From Undibacterium sp. (GTDB lineage: Bacteria; Pseudomonadota; Gammaproteobacteria; Burkholderiales; Burkholderiaceae_D): a DNA stretch of 64,000 bases. Shown here one piece after another: positions 39,643 through 47,259 of this stretch. A model generated the notes under the pieces. That model searched no databases. It worked only from the letters and a program-made list of their open reading frames with translations, and was not told where the DNA came from. Each line of letters begins with the position of its first letter. Positions within the stretch are counted from its first letter, which is position 1. Both the position numbers and the translations under genes were made by a program. The stretch is taken from assembly GCA_030645915.1 (NCBI GenBank), contig JAUSNO010000001.1, positions 56,115-120,114 of the forward strand. Reading direction: 5' to 3'.

Positions 39643-39682
39643 AAAAAAAAGCAGGTTGACCTAGCTCAAAACTCCTGCTTTC
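39643..39682 (-). terminator. Intrinsic terminator of the YXWGXW-type gene
   Basis: On the minus strand AAAGCAGG pairs with CCTGCTTT and is followed by a run of eight Ts, past the stop at 39743. Confidence 0.8.
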
Positions 39683-39742
39683 CTTTATCGTCAGGCTCAG
39701 TGCTGCGGTCTTCTGCAGCGCATTGATTGATTCATTTATTGA

Positions 39743-40147
39743 TTACTTGCGGTTTGGATTGTCGGGCCGGTTGTCGAGGCGATTTGGCACCCCGTCGCCA
39801 TCGCGGTCACGATCGATTCTATTTGGCACGCCATCATGGTCTTTATCGCCACGGGCCCAGTTGCCTCGCTGTATGTGCCAGTTGCCGTCACGTTGTTCCC
39901 AGGTTGGCTGGCGATAATAATAGCCCGGGCGTTCACGCATCCATGTGCCTCTGACCCAGACATGACGCTGGCCGCTCCAGTTCCAATACCCAGGCGCCCA
40001 ATGGTAGCCATGGCGTGCCGCCGGCACACTTTCCACCCGCAGTTCGGGCGGGGCGACGCGAATGATGACTTCGCGAGCGCTGGCCGATACCGCCATGCTT
40101 CCTAACGAACCGGCCACCATGGCGGCAATAATCAGTTTCTTTATCAT
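39743..40147 (-). CDS. Exported YXWGXW-like protein with Asp-rich calcium-type repeats
   Basis: A 134-aa protein started at [16 protein letters not shown], with AAGGA 8 nt upstream. The signal peptide ends at SASA. The middle part has [20 protein letters not shown], the aromatic repeat of the YXWGXW family. The C-terminus holds two DxDxDG-type repeats ([19 protein letters not shown], then [12 protein letters not shown]), resembling thrombospondin type 3 calcium sites. It is probably a surface or periplasmic protein. Operator I with a near-perfect -10 lies directly upstream. Confidence 0.78.
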   Translation of the reverse strand: MIKKLIIAAMVAGSLGSMAVSASAREVIIRVAPPELRVESVPAARHGYHWAPGYWNWSGQRHVWVRGTWMRERPGYYYRQPTWEQRDGNWHIQRGNWARGDKDHDGVPNRIDRDRDGDGVPNRLDNRPDNPNRK

Positions 40148-40186
40148 GATCAATTCCTTCAAGTTAAGGTGATGTCCTGCGTTTAC

Positions 40187-40229
40187 TTTATAAGCTTAAA
40201 TTTATTTTATCTATGTACGCTGAGCCACA
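40187..40229 (-). promoter_or_regulatory. Regulon operator I and -10 element of the YXWGXW-type gene
   Basis: On the minus strand the operator TGTGGC-TCAG-CGTACA (40214-40229) is followed after 21 bp by TATAAA (40187-40192). No -35 consensus is seen, as expected for an activator-dependent promoter. Confidence 0.7.
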
Positions 40230-40313
40230 TACGACAGGATATTCACTGATTTTTTTACCTTTCTTCGTCAATTAGCTATACTAAAATCGTTGAATTTAAC
40301 GATCAGGGTTCAC

Positions 40314-40329
40314 TGTTGGTTAGCGCACA
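40314..40329 (+). promoter_or_regulatory. Regulon operator B, upstream of the FMN reductase gene
   Basis: TGTTGG-TTAG-CGCACA. TAGGAT, a 4/6 -10 box, begins 21 bp downstream at 40351, inside the left arm of the palindromic element that starts 3 bp after the operator. Confidence 0.65.
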
Positions 40330-40332
40330 GAA

Positions 40333-40512
40333 TTAACCCAGATTTTCCATTAGGATTTGCGCTGATGACGGATGCACTTTTCGAGATAGTTTTGATGCGA
40401 ATGAGGCGCCAATAGCTAGCTATTGGCAACGAAGAGCAGCAAAAGTAGCCGAAAATGCGCCGTCAGCACGCAAATAGCACCGCAGGTGCGCCTTATGGAA
40501 AATCTGGGTTAA
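40333..40512. repeat. 180-bp full-length imperfect palindrome (MITE-like)
   Basis: The 22-bp ends (40333-40354 and 40491-40512, TTAACCCAGATTTTCCAT core) are inverse repeats with one mismatch. The symmetry continues inward, for example ATTTGCG near 40356 and CGCAAAT near 40470. It closes at a perfect 20-bp centre, GCCAATAGCT/AGCTATTGGC (40408-40427). The whole unit can fold into one long cruciform. It contains no gene. Confidence 0.8.
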
Positions 40513-40599
40513 ACGCAGGCAGCGCGTAAATTAGTTTCTGGTCGATGTCTGAAGAATACCCTCCGGGCATGTCGTCAACACTCATCATTGGAGATCAGC

Positions 40600-41151
40600 A
40601 TGAGCCAGATTCAAATCGCATTTATCGTCGGCAGCCTTCGGCAGGATTCATTCAACCGCCAATTGGCAAATGGCATGGCCAAATTGGCGCCGGCAGATGT
40701 CACGTTTACGCAAATACACATCGGCGATTTGCCCTTGTATAACCAGGATGACGATGCGAATCAGGCCGATGCCGTAAAGCGCTTGAAGGCCGAAATTCTG
40801 GCGGCACACGGCTTGCTATTTGTTACGCCGGAATACAATCGTTCGATTCCCGGCGTGCTCAAGAACGCCATCGATCACGCATCACGGCCTTACGGCCAAA
40901 GCGCGTGGGCAGGTAAGCCGGCGGGTATTTTGGGTGTCTCGGTGGGCGCCATTGGCACCTCGATGGCGCAACAGCATTTACGCAATATTCTGGCCTATCT
41001 GGATATGCCTACACTAGGCCAGCCCGAAGCCTTTATTCAGGCCAAAGATGGCCTGTTCGACACAGAGGGAAATATCGGCGAAGGCAGCAAAAAATTCATG
41101 CAAAGCTGGATGAACCACTATGTTGCCTGGGTCAGAAAGCATATTGCCTGA
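40600..41151 (+). CDS. NADPH-dependent FMN reductase family protein
   Basis: A 183-aa flavodoxin-like protein; the ATG at 40600 has TGGAG upstream. The FMN phosphate loop is GSLRQDSFNRQLANGM, and the family motif FVTPEYNRSIPGVLKNAIDH lies near residue 75. It probably reduces FMN, quinones or chromate and so protects against oxidative stress. Operator B lies 270 bp upstream but is separated by the palindromic element. Confidence 0.85.
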   Translation: MSQIQIAFIVGSLRQDSFNRQLANGMAKLAPADVTFTQIHIGDLPLYNQDDDANQADAVKRLKAEILAAHGLLFVTPEYNRSIPGVLKNAIDHASRPYGQSAWAGKPAGILGVSVGAIGTSMAQQHLRNILAYLDMPTLGQPEAFIQAKDGLFDTEGNIGEGSKKFMQSWMNHYVAWVRKHIA

Positions 41152-41220
41152 CAGTACTTCAAGCTTCACTTTGAGCATTGCAGTGTTCCGGGCAGGGTGA
41201 CCGTGCCCGGGTACGCTGGC

Positions 41221-41922
41221 CTACACGGCAGTGCCGAATAAGGCACCCACACCGGCAGTAATGGCCATCGCCAGTGCGCCCCAGAAACTCACGCGCCATG
41301 CGCCTAGCGCCGGGTTGGCACCGCCTACTTTTGCCGCAACAGCGCCCAGGCTAGCCAGGAAAATCAGCGAAGTCCCCGCCACCCAAAAAATCATGTTTTT
41401 CTGGCCCGACAACGCCGTCACCATCAGCGGCAGGACAGCACCCACCGCAAAGCTGGCCGCTGATGCCAGCGCTGCCTGTATCGGGCGGGCGCTGAACTGG
41501 TCAGAAATGCCGAGCTCATCACGCGCATGCGCGCCCAGCGCATCGTGCGCCATCAGTTGCTGCGCCACTTGCTGCGCCAGTGCGGGTTCCAGCCCTCTGG
41601 CCACATAGATCGCGGTCAGCTCATGCCTTTCAGAAACCGGGTCAATTTCCAGCTCCATTTTCTCGCGCGCCAGATCCGCTTTTTCGGTATCGGCTTGCGA
41701 ATGCACTGACACATATTCGCCTGCCGCCATCGACATCGCACCGGCCACCAGACCCGCAATGCCGGTCACCAGAATACTTTGCGCGCTGGCGCTGGCCGCT
41801 GCCACGCCAACCAGCAGGCTGGCGGTCGACACGATGCCATCGTTGGCACCAAGCACGGCTGCCCTGAGCCAGCCTATGCGGTCGGTGCGATGGCGTTCAA
41901 TATGGCGACGTGCTGAGATCAT
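41221..41922 (-). CDS. VIT1/CCC1 family iron/manganese transporter
   Basis: A 233-aa protein started at MISARRHIERHRTDRIGW; the frame to 42072 runs into a REP hairpin. It has LRAAVLGANDGIVSTASLLVG, the family N-terminal signature, about five membrane helices, and the soluble metal-binding loop between helices 2 and 3 (DLAREKMELEIDPVSERHEL). Members move Fe2+ or Mn2+ out of the cytoplasm. This is consistent with oxidative-stress neighbours. Confidence 0.85.
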   Translation of the reverse strand: MISARRHIERHRTDRIGWLRAAVLGANDGIVSTASLLVGVAAASASAQSILVTGIAGLVAGAMSMAAGEYVSVHSQADTEKADLAREKMELEIDPVSERHELTAIYVARGLEPALAQQVAQQLMAHDALGAHARDELGISDQFSARPIQAALASAASFAVGAVLPLMVTALSGQKNMIFWVAGTSLIFLASLGAVAAKVGGANPALGAWRVSFWGALAMAITAGVGALFGTAV

Positions 41923-42024
41923 GGTGGATTGCCTTTTAAAAAGAGAATGCGGTGTGCCATTGCGGGATTGATGCAGTGTATGCCAGATCAATATCACGTT
42001 TGTTGAAAAAATGATTGCCCTGCA

Positions 42025-42083
42025 ACGCAATCCCCATGCGCCTTTCAGGCCTGCCACCTCTGCAAGGCGCATGGGTATTGCGT
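42025..42083. repeat. REP-like hairpin, copy 3
   Basis: ACGCAATCCCCATGCGCCTT (42025-42044) and AAGGCGCATGGGTATTGCGT (42064-42083) are 20-bp arms with one mismatch around a 19-nt loop. They share the core of the other copies. Confidence 0.8.
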
Positions 42084-42128
42084 GACGGGCCTGCTCGTTT
42101 TAATGTAGCCATTTTTTTATTCCGCTTC

Positions 42129-42144
42129 AGTGCGCTGGCGTACC
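42129..42144 (+). promoter_or_regulatory. Possible regulon operator H, upstream of gnd
   Basis: AGTGCG-CTGG-CGTACC, two changes from the better sites. GATGAT, a 4/6 -10 box, begins 21 bp downstream (42166-42171). It is weaker than the other sites. Confidence 0.4.
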
Positions 42145-42267
42145 GACCAGGTGGGTTTGTATGCGGATGATGATAGGCATGTTAATCACGCCCCGCCACG
42201 ACATGTGGCGGAGGATGTTCCCGGCGTGGTCAATTTTTTCTGCTTGAACTGGTGAAGGAGAGGCGAA

Positions 42268-43334
42268 ATGCAAATCGGCATGATTGGATTAGGGCGCATG
42301 GGTGCCAATATGGTGCGGCGGCTGGCCACGATGGGCCATCAGTGCGTGGTGTTTGATCCGCAGCCAGAGGCCGTGGCTGCCGTGCTGCAAACGGGCATTC
42401 AGGGGCGTCTTCGCTGCAGGACCTGGCGGATCAATTGACCATGCCCAGAGTGATCTGGCTCATGATTCCGGCCGCTGCCGTCGAGAGAAATCTGGAGTTG
42501 CTGATGCCAATACTGAGTGCCGGCGATATTCTCATCGATGGCGGCAACTCCTTTTATCAGGACGACATCCGGCGCGGCATCGCGTTCAAGGTGCGCGATA
42601 TCCATTATGTCGATGTCGGCACCAGCGGCGGCATTGCCGGTCTGGAGCGAGGTTATTGCCTGATGATAGGCGGGGAAAAAACAGTCATCGACTACCTAAC
42701 GCCGATTTTTTCCGCTCTTGCGCCTGGTGTTGATGCGCCGCCGCCGATTGCTGGCCGTACCAGGCCTGAGAGTCGACCCCAAAGCAGCCCCCGAAGCACC
42801 GCCGAGCAAGGCTACCTGCATTGCGGCGCGCAAGGTGCCGGGCATTTCGTCAAAATGATTCACAACGGCATCGAGTACGGCATCATGGGCGCGTATGCCG
42901 AAGGCCTGAATATTTTGCAGCATGCCAATAGCGGTCGCGCTGACAATCCTAGCAATCATGCGCACAGCGCCGACATCACACCGCAACGCCATCCTGAATT
43001 TTATCAATATGAGTTTGACCTGCCCGAGATCACCGAACTGTGGCGCCGGGGCAGCGTGATCGGCTCGTGGTTGCTCGATCTGACGGCCAGCGCGCTGGCC
43101 AATGACCCTCAACTTGCGCAGTATGCGGGCCAGGTTTCCGATTCGGGAGAAGGGCGCTGGACCATCCAGGCGGCGCTGGATGAAGCGGTGCCCGTACCCA
43201 TCCTCAGCGCCGCGCTATACGCACGATTTACCTCACGCGGTGAAGCTGACTTTGCCAACAAGGTCTTGTCGGCGATGCGGCAGGGGTTTGGCGGACATCG
43301 TGAGCCTCGCGTGCCGCCGGGAAAGGCAGAGTAA
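42268..43334 (+). pseudogene. gnd: 6-phosphogluconate dehydrogenase (decarboxylating), frameshifted
   Basis: The ATG at 42268 with GGAGAGG gives [20 protein letters not shown], the NAD(P)-binding start of short-type Gnd. After about 45 codons the frame runs into TGA near 42437. The family sequence resumes one frame over ([20 protein letters not shown] and on to 43334). The break coincides with a GGGG run at 42402-42405; one extra G would restore about 355 codons. Downstream motifs GGNSFYQDD, DVGTSGGIAGLERGY and HFVKMIHNGIEYG are intact. It is either a recent pseudogene or a sequencing error. The intact enzyme would feed ribulose-5-P towards phosphoketolase. Confidence 0.85.
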
Positions 43335-43355
43335 TCGCATGAAAGAAAAGCGTTA

Positions 43356-43469
43356 TCCACGAAAAGCACGAAAGACACGAACGAACAAAAAATAGCGGAA
43401 ATAATTTTAGAAAATGGATTAAAAAGCCCGCGTCTTGCTTTTTTTCGTGCTTTTCGTGTTTTTCGTGGA
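43356..43469. repeat. 114-bp element with CACGAAA-repeat inverted ends
   Basis: The left end reads TCCACGAAAAGCACGAAAGA with CACGAA following. The right end (about 43444-43469) reads back as the same pattern TCCACGAA..CACGAA..CACGAA. The arms of about 26 bp have few mismatches. The interior is AT-rich with no gene. It fills most of the 303-bp gap between gnd and pgm. Confidence 0.65.
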
Positions 43470-43637
43470 CAAAAATGAAGTGCATTTTAAGCGGCGCATC
43501 CTTCATGTGATTGCCCTGCCGGGAAAGGAAAACACCAGAGATCAGCGGGCTAAGCGCTACAATGACGGATAAACCGCACACTATTTATCAATATCAATGC
43601 GTGACGCATCGAGACCCGTATTGCCAAGGAAAAATGC

Positions 43638-45290
43638 ATGAAAATCAGTCCACTCGCCGGCAAGCTGGCGACTTCTGCAATGCTGATCAACGTCCCCCAA
43701 CTGATCACGGCCTATTACAGCGAACTGCCTGATTTTGCCATCCCCGAACAGCGCGTGGCGTTCGGCACTTCGGGCCATCGCGGTACCGCATTTGAGCGTA
43801 GTTTCAATGAGTGGCATGTTCTTGCGATCAGTCAGGCCATCTGTGATTACCGTGCCAGCCAGGGCATCACCGGTCCCTTGTTTCTGGGCATAGACACGCA
43901 TGCACTCTCGGTGCCGGCCAGCGTCAGCATGCTTGAAGTGCTGGCGGCCAACGGCGTCGATGTGATGCTGGCGCAAGACGGTGCATTCACCCCGACGCCT
44001 GCCATTTCTCTGGCCATACTGACCTATAATCGGCAGCGCCAATCAGGTCTGGCCGATGGCGTTGTCATCACGCCTTCGCACAATCCACCTGACGCCGGCG
44101 GTGTCAAATACAACCCGCCCAATGGCGGTGCGGCAGACGGCAAGGTCACGGCATGGATAGAAGCTCGCGCCAACGACTTACTCAGGAACAGGCTGAATGG
44201 CCTGAAGAGAATCCCGCTGGAACAGGCCTTGCGCGCCAGCACCACGCACCGTTACGATTACCTCACTGCCTACGTAGAAGCGCTCGATCAGGTCATCGAC
44301 CTGGACGCCATCCGCGGCGAAAACATCCGTATGGCGGTTGATCCTTTAGGTGGCGCCGGCGTGCAATACTGGGGCCGGATCGCTGAGCGTTACAAGCTCG
44401 ATCTCACTGTGCTCAATAGCGAGGTCGATCCCACGTTCCGCTTCATGACGGCCGACTGGGATGGCAAAATCCGCATGGACCCGTCGTCGCCTTATGTGAT
44501 GCAAAGCCTGCTGGGCCAGCTTGAGCGCGACCCGTCTTACGACATCGCCTTTGCCTGCGACACCGACCATGATCGCCATGGCATCGTCACGCAAAGCGTC
44601 GGTCTGCTCAATTCAAATCACTACCTAGCTGTGGCCATCGACTACCTGTTTCAGCACCGTCCGTTATGGGCAAAAGAGGTGGGCATAGGTAAAACCGTAG
44701 TCAGCAGCCAGATCATCGATCGCGTGGCCGCCCGCTTGGGGCGCCGCGTGGTCGAGGTGCCGGCGGGCTTCAAATGGTTCGCCGATGGCTTGCACGATGG
44801 CGCCTTGGGTTTCTGCGGTGAAGAGAGTGCCGGCGCAACTTTCCTGCGGCTCGATGGTACAGTCTGGACCACCGATAAGGACGGCATCACCGCCGCCTTG
44901 TTGTCGGCAGAAATCACGGCGCGCACCGGTACCGATCCCGGCGAGATTTACGGCAAGCTTGCCGCCGAATTTGGCTCGCCTGCGTCCGACCGGAGGGAGG
45001 CCGCCGCCACGCCGGCGCAGAAAAAGAAGCTATCAAGCATCTCCGCGCAGCAGGTGCAAGGGAACGAACTTGCAGGCCAGCCGATTCAACGCATACTCAC
45101 CAGGGCGCCAGGCAACGATGCCGCCATCGGGGGCGTAAAGATCATCGCCGAAAGCGGCTGGTTTGCCGCCCGTCCTTCAGGTACCGAAGATATTTACAAG
45201 ATCTACGCCGAGAGTTTTCGCGGCGAAGAACATCTGCACCGCATTCTCGATGAGGCGCAAGTCATCGTGGATGCAGCGTTAGGCGCTTAG
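43638..45290 (+). CDS. pgm: Phosphoglucomutase, alpha-D-glucose phosphate specific
   Basis: A 550-aa protein matching the E. coli Pgm type. Substrate motif [17 protein letters not shown], catalytic phosphoserine loop [20 protein letters not shown], metal loop [10 protein letters not shown], and the phosphate-binding [17 protein letters not shown] are all visible. It interconverts glucose-1-P and glucose-6-P. Together with gnd and phosphoketolase it suggests a local set for sugar-phosphate rerouting. Confidence 0.95.
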   Translation: MKISPLAGKLATSAMLINVPQLITAYYSELPDFAIPEQRVAFGTSGHRGTAFERSFNEWHVLAISQAICDYRASQGITGPLFLGIDTHALSVPASVSMLEVLAANGVDVMLAQDGAFTPTPAISLAILTYNRQRQSGLADGVVITPSHNPPDAGGVKYNPPNGGAADGKVTAWIEARANDLLRNRLNGLKRIPLEQALRASTTHRYDYLTAYVEALDQVIDLDAIRGENIRMAVDPLGGAGVQYWGRIAERYKLDLTVLNSEVDPTFRFMTADWDGKIRMDPSSPYVMQSLLGQLERDPSYDIAFACDTDHDRHGIVTQSVGLLNSNHYLAVAIDYLFQHRPLWAKEVGIGKTVVSSQIIDRVAARLGRRVVEVPAGFKWFADGLHDGALGFCGEESAGATFLRLDGTVWTTDKDGITAALLSAEITARTGTDPGEIYGKLAAEFGSPASDRREAAATPAQKKKLSSISAQQVQGNELAGQPIQRILTRAPGNDAAIGGVKIIAESGWFAARPSGTEDIYKIYAESFRGEEHLHRILDEAQVIVDAALGA

Positions 45291-45320
45291 TGCAGGGATG
45301 CGCGCGCTGAAAATTTAAAA

Positions 45321-45420
45321 ACGGCCATGCCCACCACGCAACACCCATGCGCCCTACAGGGCAGGGTGGCTGGAAACCCGCATGGATAGTGCGCTCCGCC
45401 TAGTGCGTGTTGGCCGTGCC
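45321..45420. repeat. REP-like hairpin, copy 4 (degenerate)
   Basis: CCACCACGCAACACCCATGCG (split arms) and CGCATGGATAGTGCG form the core pair. An outer ACGGCCA and TGGCCGT pair flanks it. It is less regular than copies 2, 3 and 5. It lies after pgm. Confidence 0.6.
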
Positions 45421-45504
45421 AATGGCAATAAAACGCTTCACTATTCTGGGCAGTATTCGTCAAATCTTTTTAAGTGCGTTTTAAAAAATGCTAGAATCCG
45501 GCCC

Positions 45505-45903
45505 ATGAGCAAGCTATTCACCAAAACTTTTGCATTCGCACTGTTCGCCATTTTTATGGTGAACACGCTTGCATGGAGTGTGGATACGCGTCGTGTTTCC
45601 CATGATCTGGAACATAGCCGTGAATTTGCGCATGCCGCTTCGCAAACCGTGCCGGTTCATGAGCACGAGCATGAGCATGAGCGTGCCACGACGGTATTGG
45701 ACGATGACGACGTGCCTAGCGTCATGGAGCATCAGCTTTTGCACGCGGTCGATCATTTTCAGCTTTTTCCTAGTACGCTTTCGTATGCTCTGCCTCTGTC
45801 GTTAACTGAGGCAATTTGCCCGCACTTTATTTCCCATCGGCTACCGATGGCTGCCCTCGCACCACCGTTTCGACCTCCGCGCATCAACACTTCCCTCGTT
45901 TAA
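45505..45903 (+). CDS. His/Asp-rich small exported protein of the metal efflux operon (CzcI-like)
   Basis: A 132-aa protein; the ATG at 45505 follows TAGAATCCGGCCC with no strong ribosome site. A hydrophobic N-terminus (FAFALFAIFMVNTLAWS) is followed by HEHEHEHER and VLDDDDVPS, likely metal-binding, and HQLLHAVDHFQLFP. Small periplasmic His-rich proteins of this kind (CzcI/CnrX-like in position) precede metal RND genes. It is not clearly homologous to one named protein. Confidence 0.65.
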   Translation: MSKLFTKTFAFALFAIFMVNTLAWSVDTRRVSHDLEHSREFAHAASQTVPVHEHEHEHERATTVLDDDDVPSVMEHQLLHAVDHFQLFPSTLSYALPLSLTEAICPHFISHRLPMAALAPPFRPPRINTSLV

Positions 45904-46143
45904 TCCTTCTCTGCATCACTGTGGCATCGTCGATTTTTTTCGATTTGATTGCTGACGAATATTGACGGCGCGCCTGATGGCTCCCGCCATATCAGGCATA
46001 TCGATGTCATTTGTTGTCATGCTGACCGGGGTTAAACACATTCAACGAAAAAGCCATGGCTGCGCTTACCCGGCAGACCACATGTGTTTATGCGCCGCCT
46101 GGCCATCTTGATTTCTCTGTACCCGAACCATCTGGAATGAACT

Positions 46144-47259
46144 ATGAAAAAACGTGATCTACTCTTGCACGCATGTTTAACGCTTGCTGTAGCCCTGAGT
46201 GGCAATGCCTCCGCAGCTGAAAGACCCGCCAGGTTTGCCGTCGCCGAAAAGCAAATGCGCTCGCTCGGCATCGAACTCGCTGCCCTACAAGGGCAAGGCG
46301 CACCCATCGTGATGCGCTTGCCAGCACAGGTCATTGTGCCACCCAACCGTGAACAGATTATCAGTTCTTCATTGGCCGGCTTACCGGTGCAATTGTTCGT
46401 ACAGCAGAATCAGCAAGTCAAACAAGGTGCGCCCTTGCTGCGTATCGTGAGTGCCGAATTTGGGCAATTGCAATTGCAGCTGATGCAGGCAAACAGCCGT
46501 GCCACGCTGGCGCGCCAGGCTGCGCAACGTGAACGCGCCTTGCTAGATGAAGGCATCATTGCGCAAAGACGGGTAGAGGAAACGCAGGCAAGCTTGAAAG
46601 AAAGCGAAGCGGCATTGGCGCAAGCCAAAGCCGCATTGCGTTTAGCCGGGGTATCGGCAGCAGCCATTGCCCGTATCGCCAGCTCGGGTCAACCGGACGA
46701 CGGCTTGACCTTATACGCCACGCAATCTGGTGTCATCACTGAAATTGATGTCAAACTTGGACTAAGGGTGGAGCCGAGCACCGCCTTAATGCGTATCGCA
46801 CAGACCCAGCGCTTATGGCTGGAGATCCAGGCGCCCGCGACCGACGTTGGCAACTGGAAAATCGGCAGTCAATTGAAACTCCAGGGGCGCGACATCCGGG
46901 CGCGTATCGTCAGTATCAGCCCTGTGGTGACAACCAACAGCCAGACTATTGCGATCCGCGCTGACATCGACGGTAGCGCAAATGATCTGCGCCCCGGCGA
47001 ATTACTCGCGGTTGATATGCCGGTAACAGCAAGTGCCGATAGCTGGGATGTACCACTCGCGGCTGTCGCGCACGAGGGCAAGCTAGCCTATGTATTCCTG
47101 CGCACTGCCGATGGTTTTGAAGCGCGTCCTGTCAAGGTGATCGCTAGTGCAGGCCAGCGGGTACGGATACAGGGTGCGCTAAAGCCGGACGACAAGATCG
47201 CGGTGACCGGCATCGTCGCGCTCAAGGGTTCCTGGCTAGGCGAAAAGGGAGGCAGCTAA
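46144..47259 (+). CDS. Metal RND efflux periplasmic adaptor (CzcB/CusB-like)
   Basis: A 371-aa membrane-fusion protein with a signal peptide (LTLAVALSGNASA). It has LFVQQNQQVKQGAPLLRIVS, an alpha-hairpin (RALLDEGIIAQRRVEETQAS), and YATQSGVITEIDVKLGLRV. It carries metal or links the pump to the channel. Its TAA overlaps the pump ATG (TAATG), so the two are translationally coupled. An AAAAGGGAGG ribosome site for the pump lies inside its end. Confidence 0.88.
   Translation: MKKRDLLLHACLTLAVALSGNASAAERPARFAVAEKQMRSLGIELAALQGQGAPIVMRLPAQVIVPPNREQIISSSLAGLPVQLFVQQNQQVKQGAPLLRIVSAEFGQLQLQLMQANSRATLARQAAQRERALLDEGIIAQRRVEETQASLKESEAALAQAKAALRLAGVSAAAIARIASSGQPDDGLTLYATQSGVITEIDVKLGLRVEPSTALMRIAQTQRLWLEIQAPATDVGNWKIGSQLKLQGRDIRARIVSISPVVTTNSQTIAIRADIDGSANDLRPGELLAVDMPVTASADSWDVPLAAVAHEGKLAYVFLRTADGFEARPVKVIASAGQRVRIQGALKPDDKIAVTGIVALKGSWLGEKGGS

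Larger units (their letters stand above)
41923..42267. other. Intergenic region between the VIT and gnd genes
   Basis: About 345 bp holding the third REP hairpin (42025-42083) and a possible regulon operator (42129-42144). A CCGCCAC/GTGGCGG hairpin near 42194-42212 would lie in the gnd leader. No gene. Confidence 0.5.

Noticed and set aside
43571..43586. CGCACA half-site upstream of pgm
   Set aside because: The left half (ACGGAT) does not match and no -10 box lies 21 or 22 bp downstream, so it was not counted as a regulon operator.
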